DNA of 8,347 nt from Avoscillospira sp945864925 (GCA_945830595.1 CALZZH010000101.1:1-8347); one strand, 5' to 3'; positions 1 to 5,833 are shown, counted from the stretch's first letter. Notes: generated by a model from the sequence alone, not told the origin. Translations and numbers: made by a program.

Positions 1-2408
1 ATATCGGCAAAACCGCCCGCCACGGCACCTATTTTGAGATGCTGGGCAACTTCTCCTTTGGCGACTATTTCAAAGAGGAAGCCATTACCTGGTGCTGGGA
101 ATTCCTGACCGAGGTCGTCGGCCTGGACAAGGACCGGCTGTATCCCTCCATCTATGAGAATGACGACGAGGCCTTTGAGATCTGGAACAAGAAGGTCGGT
201 ATTCCGGCGGAGCGCATCTTCCGCTTCGGCAAGGCCGACAACTTCTGGGAGCATGGCTCCGGCCCCTGCGGCCCCTGCTCAGAGGTCTATTATGACCGGG
301 GCGAGAAGTACGGCTGCGGCAAGCCCGGCTGCACCGTGGGCTGCGACTGCGACCGCTATATGGAGGTCTGGAACAACGTCTTCTCCCAGTTTGACAACGA
401 CGGCAACGGCCACTATACCGACCTGGTGCAGAAGAACATCGATACCGGCATGGGCCTGGAGCGTCTGGCGGTGGTGTGCCAGGACGTGGACTCCCTGTTC
501 GATGTGGACACGGTTATGAACATCACCAATCGGGTCTCTGAGCTGACCGGGGCCTACTATGGAAAGTCCCACAAGATGGACGTGAGCCTGCGGGTCATCA
601 CCGACCATATCCGCTCCGCCACCTTTATGATCTGCGACGGCGTGCTGCCCTCCAACGAGGGCCGGGGCTATGTCCTGCGCCGCCTGCTGCGCCGCGCTGC
701 CCGCCATGGCAAGCTCCTGGGTGTCAATGAGCCCTTCCTCTATCAGGTGGTGGATACGGTCATCCATGAGAACGAGTGCCAGTACCCCGAACTGCGGGAG
801 AAGCAGGCTTATATCACCAAGGTCATCCAGGTGGAAGAGGAGAATTTTGCCAAGACCATCGACGGCGGCATGAAGATCTTCTCCGACCTGCTGGAGGCCC
901 ACAAGGCCGCAGGGGAGACGGTGTTCTCCGGCGCCGATGCCTTCAAACTCTATGACACCTATGGCTTCCCCATCGACCTGACTCTGGAAATGGTGGGGGA
1001 AGAGGGCATGACTGTGGATCAGGATGCCTTCACCCAGCTGATGCAGGAACAGCGCCAGCGGGCCCGGAAAGCCCGGGAGGCGCTGGGCGACCTGGGCTGG
1101 GCTGGTATTGACTTCGGCCAGGATGTGCCCGCCACGGAATTCACGGGCTATACGGAGAACAGCTCCAAGGCGCAGGTCCTGGCCATCGTGGCGGAGGACG
1201 AGCAGCGGCAGGCCATTGCTGCCGGCGTGGAGGCCATTGTGGTTCTGGACAGAACGCCGTTCTATGCAGAAATGGGCGGCCAGGTGGCCGACCAGGGCGT
1301 CATCGAAACGGAGGACGGCGTGTTTGAGGTCCGGGATGTGCAGAAGAATAAGGGCGGCAAGTATATGCACTACGGCGTCATGAAGTCCGGTTCCATGCAA
1401 GTGGGAGCGGCCGTCACCGCTTCCATTGATACCCAGCGCCGCCAGGCCATCGCCCGCGCCCACTCCGCCACCCACCTGCTGCAGTCGGCCCTGGAGAAGG
1501 TCCTGGGGGAACACTGCCACCAGGCAGGCTCTCTGGTGGAGCCGGATCATCTGCGCTTCGACTTTACCCACTTCTCTGCCGTGACCCATGAGGAGATGGG
1601 CCTGATTGCCCAGGATATTATGAACATGGTCCTGGACGGCATGGATGTGGAGACGCTGATTCTGCCCATCGAAGAAGCCAAGAAGCTGGGCGCCACGGCC
1701 CTGTTTGGCGAGAAGTATGGCGATGTGGTCCGCGTGGTGAAGATGGGAGACCGTTCCCTGGAGTTCTGCGGCGGCACGCATCTGGACAATACCGCCAAAG
1801 TGGGCCTGATCCGGATCCAGTCCGAATCCTCCGTGGCCTCGGGCGTCCGCCGCATTGAAGCCTACACCGGCAAGGAAGTGCTGCGGCAGATGGAGCAGAT
1901 GAACCGGATGATTGCGGACACGGCTGAGATTCTGAAAACCACGCCCAAGGAATTGCTGCATAAGGCCGGCGCCATGGTGCAGGAGGCCAAGGAAATGCGG
2001 CTGAATGTGGACCGGCTTAAGGATAAGCTGTTCTCCGGCGAGATCGAACGGACGCTGTTTGCCGCCAAGAAGGTCAAGGGTCTGAAGGTAGTCACGGTGA
2101 CCCGCAGCGACATTGAGGCCAACGATCTGCGGAAAATGGGCGATTTCCTGAAGGACCGCTCCGACGACGTGGTGGCCCTGCTGGCGGCCATTCAGGGGGA
2201 GAAGATCACCCTCAATGCTGTTTGCGGCAAGAATGCCATTGCCCGGGGCGTCAAGGCCGGCGACATCATCAAAAATCTGGCGCCCATCTGCGGCGGCCGC
2301 GGCGGCGGCAAGCCCGACAGCGCCATGGGCGGCGGCAGCGATGTGCTGAAGGTGGACAACATGATGGCCGCTCTGGATGAATATGTGGATGCAAAAGTCA
2401 AAGATTGA
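1..2408 (+). CDS. alaS: Alanine--tRNA ligase, 5'-partial
   Basis: Cytoplasmic enzyme that charges tRNA(Ala) with alanine and removes mischarged Ser or Gly. The frame is open from the window edge (first full codon at 3). The 12 residues before the first ATG (39) read IGKTARHGTYFE, which continues the conserved class II core FEMLGNFSFGDYFK, so ATG 39 is internal. About 75-80 N-terminal residues, including motif 1, are missing; 801 remain. Numbering from nt 3: the catalytic core comes first, then GRGYVLRRLLRRAARHG (about nt 660-710), the editing-domain zinc ligands HSATH (H487, H491) and CGGTH (C589, H593), and the C-Ala/DHHA1 glycine motif GGRGGGKPDSAMGGG (764-778). The core carries a cysteine cluster (C105, C110, C114, C116) absent from E. 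coli AlaRS but, as I recall, common in clostridial ones. It is first gene of an apparent operon with the HIT and HAD genes. Identity is near certain. Confidence 0.98.
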   Translation, partial: IGKTARHGTYFEMLGNFSFGDYFKEEAITWCWEFLTEVVGLDKDRLYPSIYENDDEAFEIWNKKVGIPAERIFRFGKADNFWEHGSGPCGPCSEVYYDRGEKYGCGKPGCTVGCDCDRYMEVWNNVFSQFDNDGNGHYTDLVQKNIDTGMGLERLAVVCQDVDSLFDVDTVMNITNRVSELTGAYYGKSHKMDVSLRVITDHIRSATFMICDGVLPSNEGRGYVLRRLLRRAARHGKLLGVNEPFLYQVVDTVIHENECQYPELREKQAYITKVIQVEEENFAKTIDGGMKIFSDLLEAHKAAGETVFSGADAFKLYDTYGFPIDLTLEMVGEEGMTVDQDAFTQLMQEQRQRARKAREALGDLGWAGIDFGQDVPATEFTGYTENSSKAQVLAIVAEDEQRQAIAAGVEAIVVLDRTPFYAEMGGQVADQGVIETEDGVFEVRDVQKNKGGKYMHYGVMKSGSMQVGAAVTASIDTQRRQAIARAHSATHLLQSALEKVLGEHCHQAGSLVEPDHLRFDFTHFSAVTHEEMGLIAQDIMNMVLDGMDVETLILPIEEAKKLGATALFGEKYGDVVRVVKMGDRSLEFCGGTHLDNTAKVGLIRIQSESSVASGVRRIEAYTGKEVLRQMEQMNRMIADTAEILKTTPKELLHKAGAMVQEAKEMRLNVDRLKDKLFSGEIERTLFAAKKVKGLKVVTVTRSDIEANDLRKMGDFLKDRSDDVVALLAAIQGEKITLNAVCGKNAIARGVKAGDIIKNLAPICGGRGGGKPDSAMGGGSDVLKVDNMMAALDEYVDAKVKD

Positions 2409-2410
2409 AT

Positions 2411-2415
2411 GGAGG
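2411..2415 (+). promoter_or_regulatory. Ribosome binding site of the HIT gene
   Basis: GGAGG lies 8 nt before ATG 2424. An earlier in-frame ATG at 2409 overlaps this site and has no Shine-Dalgarno at a usable distance, so 2424 is the better start. Confidence 0.8.
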
Positions 2416-2423
2416 TTGTTTTG

Positions 2424-2762
2424 ATGTCTGATTGCCTGTTCTGCAGCATTATTGCGGGAGAAATTCCCAGTAAAAAGGTCTACGAGGATGACCTGTGCTA
2501 TGCGTTTTATGATATTTCCCCCCTGGCACCAACCCATTTCCTGGTGGTGCCCAAGGCGCATTTTGCCTCTGCTGCTGAAGTGACGGAGGAAAACGCGCCG
2601 GTCATTGGCCATATCTACGCTGTGATTGCCAAGCTGGCCAAGGAGATGGGATTTGCCGACGGTTATCGGGTGGTCACCAATGTCGGAGAGCTGGCCGGCC
2701 AGACCGTGCATCACATTCACTTCCATGTTCTGTCCGGCAAGACGTTGGGCAGCTTTAACTGA
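2424..2762 (+). CDS. HIT-family protein (Hint-like nucleotide phosphoramidase/hydrolase)
   Basis: A 112-residue histidine-triad protein, the usual size for bacterial Hint-type enzymes. The family hydrolyses nucleoside phosphoramidates, aminoacyl-adenylates or Ap4A-like dinucleotides in the cytoplasm. The signature HIHFHVL (H97, H99, H101) follows GQTVH as in Hint1, and H99 is the expected nucleophile by comparison. An N-terminal CLFC pair (C4, C7) is typical of the zinc-containing subgroup. The central segment LAPTHFLVVPKAHF is the standard family core. The gene starts 15 nt after alaS, and its TGA overlaps the next ATG by one base (TGATG), which implies translational coupling. Family certainty is high; the physiological substrate cannot be read from sequence. 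The link to alaS fits a role in clearing adenylates, but this is inference. Confidence 0.93.
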   Translation: MSDCLFCSIIAGEIPSKKVYEDDLCYAFYDISPLAPTHFLVVPKAHFASAAEVTEENAPVIGHIYAVIAKLAKEMGFADGYRVVTNVGELAGQTVHHIHFHVLSGKTLGSFN

Positions 2763-3412
2763 TGTATCGCGCTGCATTGTTCGATCTGGACGGCACCTTG
2801 ACGGAATCCGGTCCCGGCATTACCCGTTCTGTGGCTTACTCCCTGCAAAAATTCGGAATCACGGAGACGGATCAGAAAAAGCTGGACCGGTTTGTGGGGC
2901 CGCCGCTGATCGATTCCTACATGCGGTATTATGATTTGTCCTATGACCAGGCAAAGCAGGCCGTCGTGTTTTACCGCGAGTATTATGAAACCAAAGGTTT
3001 GTTCGAGAACCGGGTCTATGACGGCGTGGAGGAGATGCTCCGTACCCTGCGGGACGGCGGGGTGCGCTGTGTGGTGGCCACGTCCAAACCGAAGCAGTTC
3101 GCGGTGCTGATTCTGGAGCATTTTGGCCTGGAGGATTATTTCTCCCGCGTGGCCGGAGCTTCCATGGATGAGAGCCGGACGGACAAGGGGGAGGTCATCG
3201 CCTATGCATTGGAGAAGGCCGGAATCGCCCCTGGGGAGCGCACAATCATGGTGGGGGACCGGGAGCATGATGTCCTGGGCGCCAAAAGAAACGGCCTTCC
3301 CACGGTGGGCGTTCTCTACGGCTATGGAAGCCGGGAGGAATTGACGGCTGCCGGCGCGGCGTTCCTGGCCGAGACTCCTGACCAGGCCGCGTCTTACATT
3401 CTGAATCACTAA
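2762..3412 (+). CDS. HAD-family hydrolase (phosphoglycolate phosphatase/5'-nucleotidase-like)
   Basis: A 216-residue soluble phosphatase of the haloacid dehalogenase superfamily. All four motifs are present: DLDGT (nucleophile D8, general acid/base D10), T107/S108 in VVATSK, the lysine K142 in TDKGEV, and the Mg-binding acid motif GDREHD (D166, D170). The helical insertion between motifs I and II is a C1-type cap, as in Gph/PGP-like and YjjG-like enzymes. GVLYGYGSREEL near the C-terminus is also typical of the Gph group. The ATG overlaps the stop of the HIT gene, so translation is probably by reinitiation; no separate Shine-Dalgarno is obvious. It is last gene of the alaS operon and ends 3 nt before a hairpin terminator. 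Substrate assignment (phosphoglycolate, nucleoside monophosphate or other) is not possible from sequence alone. Confidence 0.9.
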   Translation: MYRAALFDLDGTLTESGPGITRSVAYSLQKFGITETDQKKLDRFVGPPLIDSYMRYYDLSYDQAKQAVVFYREYYETKGLFENRVYDGVEEMLRTLRDGGVRCVVATSKPKQFAVLILEHFGLEDYFSRVAGASMDESRTDKGEVIAYALEKAGIAPGERTIMVGDREHDVLGAKRNGLPTVGVLYGYGSREELTAAGAAFLAETPDQAASYILNH

Positions 3413-3415
3413 AAA

Positions 3416-3455
3416 AGCGGCACTGCAGCGTCCAAGCGCTGCAGTGCCGTTGTTT
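3416..3455. terminator. Bidirectional intrinsic terminator
   Basis: A perfect 13-bp GC-rich stem (3418-3430 with 3437-3449) closes a 6-nt loop, TCCAAG. On the minus strand it runs into six T residues (complement of 3411-3416), a strong terminator for hisK. On the plus strand it runs into TTGTTT, a weaker one for the alaS operon. It sits between two converging stop codons, at 3410-3412 and 3454-3456. Confidence 0.9.
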
Positions 3456-4263
3456 ACAGCCCGACTTCTTCCAATCCGCTGGCCCGCAGCTGCAGGACAG
3501 AGCGGAAACCGCAGGTGCGAAGCAGCTGCGCGGCTTTCTCAAACCAGAAGGTCAGATAGGGCTTGCTGTGGCAGTCGCTGGTTATGATGACCTGCCCGCC
3601 CAGATCCCGCAGGGACTGCAGCAGAGGAGGGGCGGGATAGGGCAGGGTCCGGTATCCGCGGGCAATGGCTCCGGTGTTCAGCTCCACGACCAGCCCCCGG
3701 TCAACGGCACTGGCCAAGGCCTCCCGGGCCGGGGCCAGATAACGCGGGTCTGCCTCGTCAAACAGCGGCGCGCCTTCGTTGAACTTGCTGACCAGATCCA
3801 GATGTCCGGCAATCTGCGCCGGACTCTTTTCATAGGCGGCGGCGCAGGTCCTGAAGTAAGCCTGGCAGTAGGCATAGGGATCGGAGCCGAAATACCGGCG
3901 GATGTTTTCCTCTGTGCGCGCCTGGCTCCAGTCCACACAGAGTTTTTCTCCTGCGGCGGGGATGTAGTGGACAGATTCGATCAGAAATTCGTAGGGGAAG
4001 GAGGAATAAGGCGCCAGAGCGTCATGCTCCTGGCCCAGAAGAAGTTCCAGCTGATTTTTATATTTGGCCTGCAGCTGCCGGATCTCCGCCTGATAGTGCA
4101 TCTCGTTTTCCGGGGACATGGCGGCGTCATCGTAGTCTGCCGCGCCGTGGCCGGAGAAGCCCAGGGTGGTTAACCCAAGGGCCAGAGCCTCCTGGATGAG
4201 GACTTCAGGAGAGTCCTGGCCGTCACAGTAATGGGTATGGGTATGGACACAGGAGCGAATCAT
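3454..4263 (-). CDS. hisK: Histidinol-phosphatase, HisK/PHP family
   Basis: A 269-residue PHP-superfamily metal-dependent phosphoesterase, most like HisK-type histidinol-phosphatases, which convert L-histidinol phosphate to histidinol late in histidine synthesis. Metal ligands in family order: H7 and H9 in VHTHTHYCDG, H39 in GFSGHGA, E79 in GQEHD, H99 in ESVHYI, H154 in GHLDLVSKF, and D230/H232 in ITSDCHS. VELNTGAIARG (193-203) and the RGYRTLPYP stretch are also typical. The chosen ATG has AGGAAG 9 nt upstream. An ATG 33 nt earlier would add 11 residues before the metal site and lacks support. The gene is alone, with no other his genes in view, and converges on the alaS operon. Some PHP proteins of this class act on other phosphate esters, so the substrate is likely but not proven. 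Confidence 0.88.
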   Translation of the reverse strand: MIRSCVHTHTHYCDGQDSPEVLIQEALALGLTTLGFSGHGAADYDDAAMSPENEMHYQAEIRQLQAKYKNQLELLLGQEHDALAPYSSFPYEFLIESVHYIPAAGEKLCVDWSQARTEENIRRYFGSDPYAYCQAYFRTCAAAYEKSPAQIAGHLDLVSKFNEGAPLFDEADPRYLAPAREALASAVDRGLVVELNTGAIARGYRTLPYPAPPLLQSLRDLGGQVIITSDCHSKPYLTFWFEKAAQLLRTCGFRSVLQLRASGLEEVGL

Positions 4264-4272
4264 GGAATCACA

Positions 4273-4278
4273 CTTCCT
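4273..4278 (-). promoter_or_regulatory. Ribosome binding site of hisK
   Basis: Read on the minus strand this is AGGAAG, 9 nt before ATG 4263. It decides the start at 4263 over the longer frame from 4296. Confidence 0.7.
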
Positions 4279-4298
4279 TTTATGTAAACTAACCAAAA

Positions 4299-4317
4299 TT
4301 GATGGTTGATTTTTGAT
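4299..4317. repeat. Three TTGAT repeats at 7-nt period upstream of hisK
   Basis: TTGAT occurs at 4299-4303, 4306-4310 and 4313-4317, exactly 7 nt apart, ending about 36 nt upstream of the hisK start. A further TTGATG lies at 4385-4390. The segment is AT-rich and could be a regulator site or chance; no family is recognised. Confidence 0.35.
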
Positions 4318-4320
4318 GTC

Positions 4321-4399
4321 TTTACAAATTCTTCAAGGATTGTTTTTATTTCGGTTACGGGAAGTTCAAGAATTCACGGCCGGTTTGATGTATGATAAT
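4321..4399 (+). promoter_or_regulatory. Possible plus-strand promoter(s) in the hisK-lacI gap
   Basis: Two weak candidates could drive a plus-strand transcript towards the terminator at 4581. The first is TTTACA (4321-4326) with a 17-nt spacer to TTTTAT (4344-4349). The second is an isolated -10-like TATGATAAT (4391-4399) with no good -35. Neither is strong alone; the downstream orphan terminator is the main reason to expect one. Confidence 0.3.
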
Positions 4400-4405
4400 G
4401 CCATC

Positions 4406-4415
4406 AGGAGGTGAT
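4406..4415 (+). promoter_or_regulatory. Orphan consensus Shine-Dalgarno sequence
   Basis: AGGAGGTGAT is fully complementary to the conserved 3' end of 16S rRNA. No ATG, GTG or TTG follows at 5-12 nt. It may be a relic of a lost gene start, part of an RNA, or chance. Confidence 0.4.
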
Positions 4416-4453
4416 ACACAGAAGCAATCCAGAAACCAAACCACAACCATTTA

Positions 4454-4507
4454 TTCTCTCTTTCTCTTTTCTTTCTTTCTTTTCTTTCTCTCTTTCTTTT
4501 CTTTTTC
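4454..4507. repeat. 54-nt uninterrupted pyrimidine tract
   Basis: Every base from 4454 to 4507 is C or T on the plus strand, mostly as CTTT and CTCT units. It is a low-complexity, slippage-prone homopyrimidine/homopurine tract. Transcribed on the plus strand it would be an unstructured CU-rich segment. Confidence 0.9.
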
Positions 4508-4580
4508 AATCCTGAAGTCGCGGAACGATGCCCCGGAAGCATTCGGGGATTGCCAAACGCTCCGTGTACACTTCCAATTC

Positions 4581-4613
4581 AGCCGCCCGGCGTGACGAAC
4601 CGGGCGGCTTTTT
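4581..4613 (+). terminator. Intrinsic terminator with no coding gene upstream
   Basis: A perfect 10-bp stem, AGCCGCCCGG (4581-4590) with CCGGGCGGCT (4600-4609), encloses a 9-nt loop and is followed by TTTTT (4609-4613). There is no A-tract on the left side, so it works only on the plus strand. It lies 95 nt upstream of the lacI start, so it ends a non-coding transcript or attenuates readthrough into lacI. Confidence 0.85.
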
Positions 4614-4619
4614 CCTGTA

Positions 4620-4688
4620 GTATAGCATACACGGCGGGCTGTTGCCAACCTATTTCGGACATTGCATTTGAAAAACAGACATGCTATG
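4620..4688. promoter_or_regulatory. Inverted ATAGCAT/ATGCTAT pair around the lacI promoter
   Basis: ATAGCAT (4622-4628) recurs inverted as ATGCTAT (4681-4687), 52 nt apart. Each copy sits in a small palindrome, GTAT-AGC-ATAC (4620-4630) and CAT-GCT-ATG (4680-4688). The second overlaps the putative lacI -10. This could be an autoregulatory operator pair; the link is inference. Confidence 0.3.
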
Positions 4689-4690
4689 CT
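4662..4690 (+). promoter_or_regulatory. Putative lacI promoter with extended -10
   Basis: TTGCAT (4662-4667), a 17-nt spacer, then TGC-TATGCT, an extended -10 with hexamer at 4685-4690. Transcription would start near 4697, giving a very short leader that begins at or inside the Shine-Dalgarno. The -35 is weak, so the site is tentative. Confidence 0.45.
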
Positions 4691-4695
4691 GTAAC

Positions 4696-4702
4696 GGGAG
4701 GG
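4696..4702 (+). promoter_or_regulatory. Ribosome binding site of the LacI-family gene
   Basis: GGGAGGG has its GGAGG core 7 nt before ATG 4709. ATG 4703, two codons earlier, directly abuts the site and is too close, so 4709 is preferred. Confidence 0.75.
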
Positions 4703-4708
4703 ATGACC

Positions 4709-5713
4709 ATGGATGGAGAACGGGTTCGAATCTGTGATATCGCCCGGGAGCTGGGCGTCAGTACCGCCACGGTGTCCAATGTCATACACGGAAAGACCGG
4801 CCGGGTGTCGCCGGAGACAGTGCGCCGGGTTCAGGCACTGCTGGAGCAGCGGCAGTATATTCCCAGCATGGCCGGCGTCCTGCTGGCCCGGAATGCCTCA
4901 AAAATCATCGGAGTGGTCATCTGCGACCACGAGAAGTATGAGGCGCGCCCTCTGGAGGATCCCTTCCTGGCGGCGTCGCTCAATGCTCTGAGCCGGGAGG
5001 TTCAGCAGGCGGGCTATTTTCTGATGGTCCGGCTGGCCAGGGACCCGGAGGAGATTGTCCGGCTGGCATCCATGTGGAACATGGAGGGATTGGTGATCGT
5101 GGGTTTTTGTGAGCAGGACTATTGCACCCTGCGCAGTGCCATGCGGATTCCCTTTGTGGTCTACGACGGAGATGATGCGGCGCCGGAGCGCTATTACAAC
5201 CTGGTGATTGATGATTTTGACGGCGGTTTCCAGGCGGGGCAGCATCTAAAGGACTTAGGCCATCGGAAGGCGCTCTGCCTGTCAGACAATCTGGAGCATG
5301 TGGATCTGGAGCGCATCCGGGGGTTTGAGGCGGCCTTTGGGCCGGCGGCATGTTGGCAGATCCCCCTGGCGGCGGAGGAACGGGAACGGTTTTATGAGGA
5401 GAAACTGGAGCAGCTGCGGCAATTTACGGCGGTATTCGCTGTCTCTGATTTTTATGCGGCGGAGCTGATGCAGTTTTTGCAGGGCCATGGCGTTGAACTT
5501 CCCGGGGAAATCTCCGTGGTCGGCTTTGACGATGGACCGATCTGCCGTTGGTGCCGGCCTGCTCTGACCACAATCCGCCAGGATGCGTCCCTTCGGGCCA
5601 GGCTGGCCATGGAAAAACTCCGGCAGCTGAAATCCGGTTCCGAGAGCGGCGGCACGGTCCGGATCCCTGTGCAGCTGGTGGAACGGGCCAGTACCGGGCC
5701 GGCAAGCGGCTAG
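4709..5713 (+). CDS. LacI-family transcriptional regulator
   Basis: A 334-residue DNA-binding regulator, the usual length for the LacI/GalR family. The N-terminal helix-turn-helix (about 7-28) reads RICDIARELGVSTATVSNVIHG, close to the family pattern, with Asn where Arg is commonest after TVS. The hinge follows (YIPSMAGVLLARNASKIIGV, about 50-69), then a periplasmic-binding-protein-like effector domain to the end. That domain includes VVGFDD and PALTTIRQD, the family's closing signature. The start is set by GGAGG at 4697. It has its own putative promoter and terminator and is followed in the same direction by the MATE exporter. The effector is unknown; LacI members usually sense sugars or nucleotides. 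The neighbour suggests it may control the exporter, but only position and a candidate site support this. Confidence 0.93.
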   Translation: MDGERVRICDIARELGVSTATVSNVIHGKTGRVSPETVRRVQALLEQRQYIPSMAGVLLARNASKIIGVVICDHEKYEARPLEDPFLAASLNALSREVQQAGYFLMVRLARDPEEIVRLASMWNMEGLVIVGFCEQDYCTLRSAMRIPFVVYDGDDAAPERYYNLVIDDFDGGFQAGQHLKDLGHRKALCLSDNLEHVDLERIRGFEAAFGPAACWQIPLAAEERERFYEEKLEQLRQFTAVFAVSDFYAAELMQFLQGHGVELPGEISVVGFDDGPICRWCRPALTTIRQDASLRARLAMEKLRQLKSGSESGGTVRIPVQLVERASTGPASG

Positions 5714-5750
5714 ATTTGGATATTATGTCTAAATCCAGCCGCTTCTTTTT
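5704..5750 (+). terminator. Intrinsic terminator overlapping the end of the LacI-family gene
   Basis: AAGCGGCT (5704-5711) pairs with AGCCGCTT (5737-5744). After one A-C mismatch, GATTTGGA (5713-5720) pairs with TCTAAATC (5728-5735) with one G-U, closing loop TATTATG. TTTTT (5746-5750) follows. The TAG stop (5711-5713) is inside the stem, so translating ribosomes would cover it until termination. Confidence 0.88.
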
Positions 5751-5757
5751 GTGATAG

Positions 5758-5771
5758 GTTATGCGTTTAAC
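5758..5771. promoter_or_regulatory. Candidate LacI-type operator upstream of the MATE gene
   Basis: GTTATGCGTTTAAC is an imperfect 14-bp palindrome (5 of 7 pairs) with a central CG, the architecture usual for LacI-family operators. It ends 2 nt before the MATE -35. It was found by eye; no second copy is seen near the lacI promoter. Confidence 0.3.
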
Positions 5772-5773
5772 TT

Positions 5774-5802
5774 TTGAAAAACCGGGAGTGTACCGATAGA
5801 AT
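5774..5802 (+). promoter_or_regulatory. Sigma-70/SigA-type promoter of the MATE gene
   Basis: TTGAAA (5774-5779), a 17-nt spacer, then TAGAAT (5797-5802). Each hexamer matches consensus at 5 of 6 positions. The start would be near 5809, with about a 25-nt leader carrying the ribosome site. Confidence 0.75.
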
Positions 5803-5833
5803 AGAACCAAGAAGCAGTGAGAGGTGCATTCCC

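Larger units (their letters stand above)
4400..4613 (+). ncRNA. Candidate small RNA or untranslated leader, family unknown
   Basis: This stretch has no convincing gene but has the parts of a transcription unit. A -10-like sequence lies just upstream (4391-4399). Then come a Shine-Dalgarno-like AGGAGGTGAT (4406-4415), a 54-nt pure pyrimidine tract (4454-4507), a nested hairpin and a strong intrinsic terminator (4581-4613). The nested hairpin pairs GAAGT 4514-4518 with ACTTC 4570-4574, CGGAACG 4521-4527 with CGCTCCG 4558-4564 (one A-C mismatch), and CCCCG 4531-4535 with CGGGG 4544-4548. No upstream coding gene on this strand could own the terminator, since hisK is divergent. The transcript would be about 200 nt. 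It does not match tRNA, tmRNA, T-box or a riboswitch I recognise. A 67-codon frame from 4392 crosses it, but its middle is only Phe/Leu/Ser from the pyrimidine tract. Confidence 0.35.

Noticed and set aside
1..38. Adapter or vector at the left edge
   Set aside because: The first bases translate in frame to conserved AlaRS sequence, so they are genomic.
279..2777. An 832-codon minus-strand open frame across alaS and the HIT gene
   Set aside because: It is the antisense shadow of GC-rich coding sequence. Its translation is low-complexity His/Gly/Gln/Ala-rich with no domain, while the plus strand encodes clear AlaRS and HIT motifs.
3568..4173. A 201-codon plus-strand open frame inside hisK
   Set aside because: It is antisense to a gene with all PHP metal motifs intact, and it lacks a ribosome site and recognisable motifs.
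4392..4595. A 67-codon open frame that looks like a small membrane protein
   Set aside because: The hydrophobic stretch is only Phe/Leu/Ser from the pyrimidine tract, the start has no ribosome site at the right distance, and the frame ends inside the terminator stem.
4550..4708. N-terminal extension of the LacI-family gene upstream of 4709
   Set aside because: The open frame crosses the terminator hairpin and the putative promoter, and family members begin just before the helix-turn-helix, as the 4709 start does.
4720..4740. GGTTCGAATC, resembling a tRNA T-loop
   Set aside because: It lies inside the LacI helix-turn-helix coding region, with no acceptor, D or anticodon arms around it.
5774..5833. 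A TTG start adding 20 residues to the MATE protein
   Set aside because: That TTG is the first part of a strong -35 element and would precede the transcription start. ATG 5834 has a ribosome site and begins at the normal MATE N-terminus.
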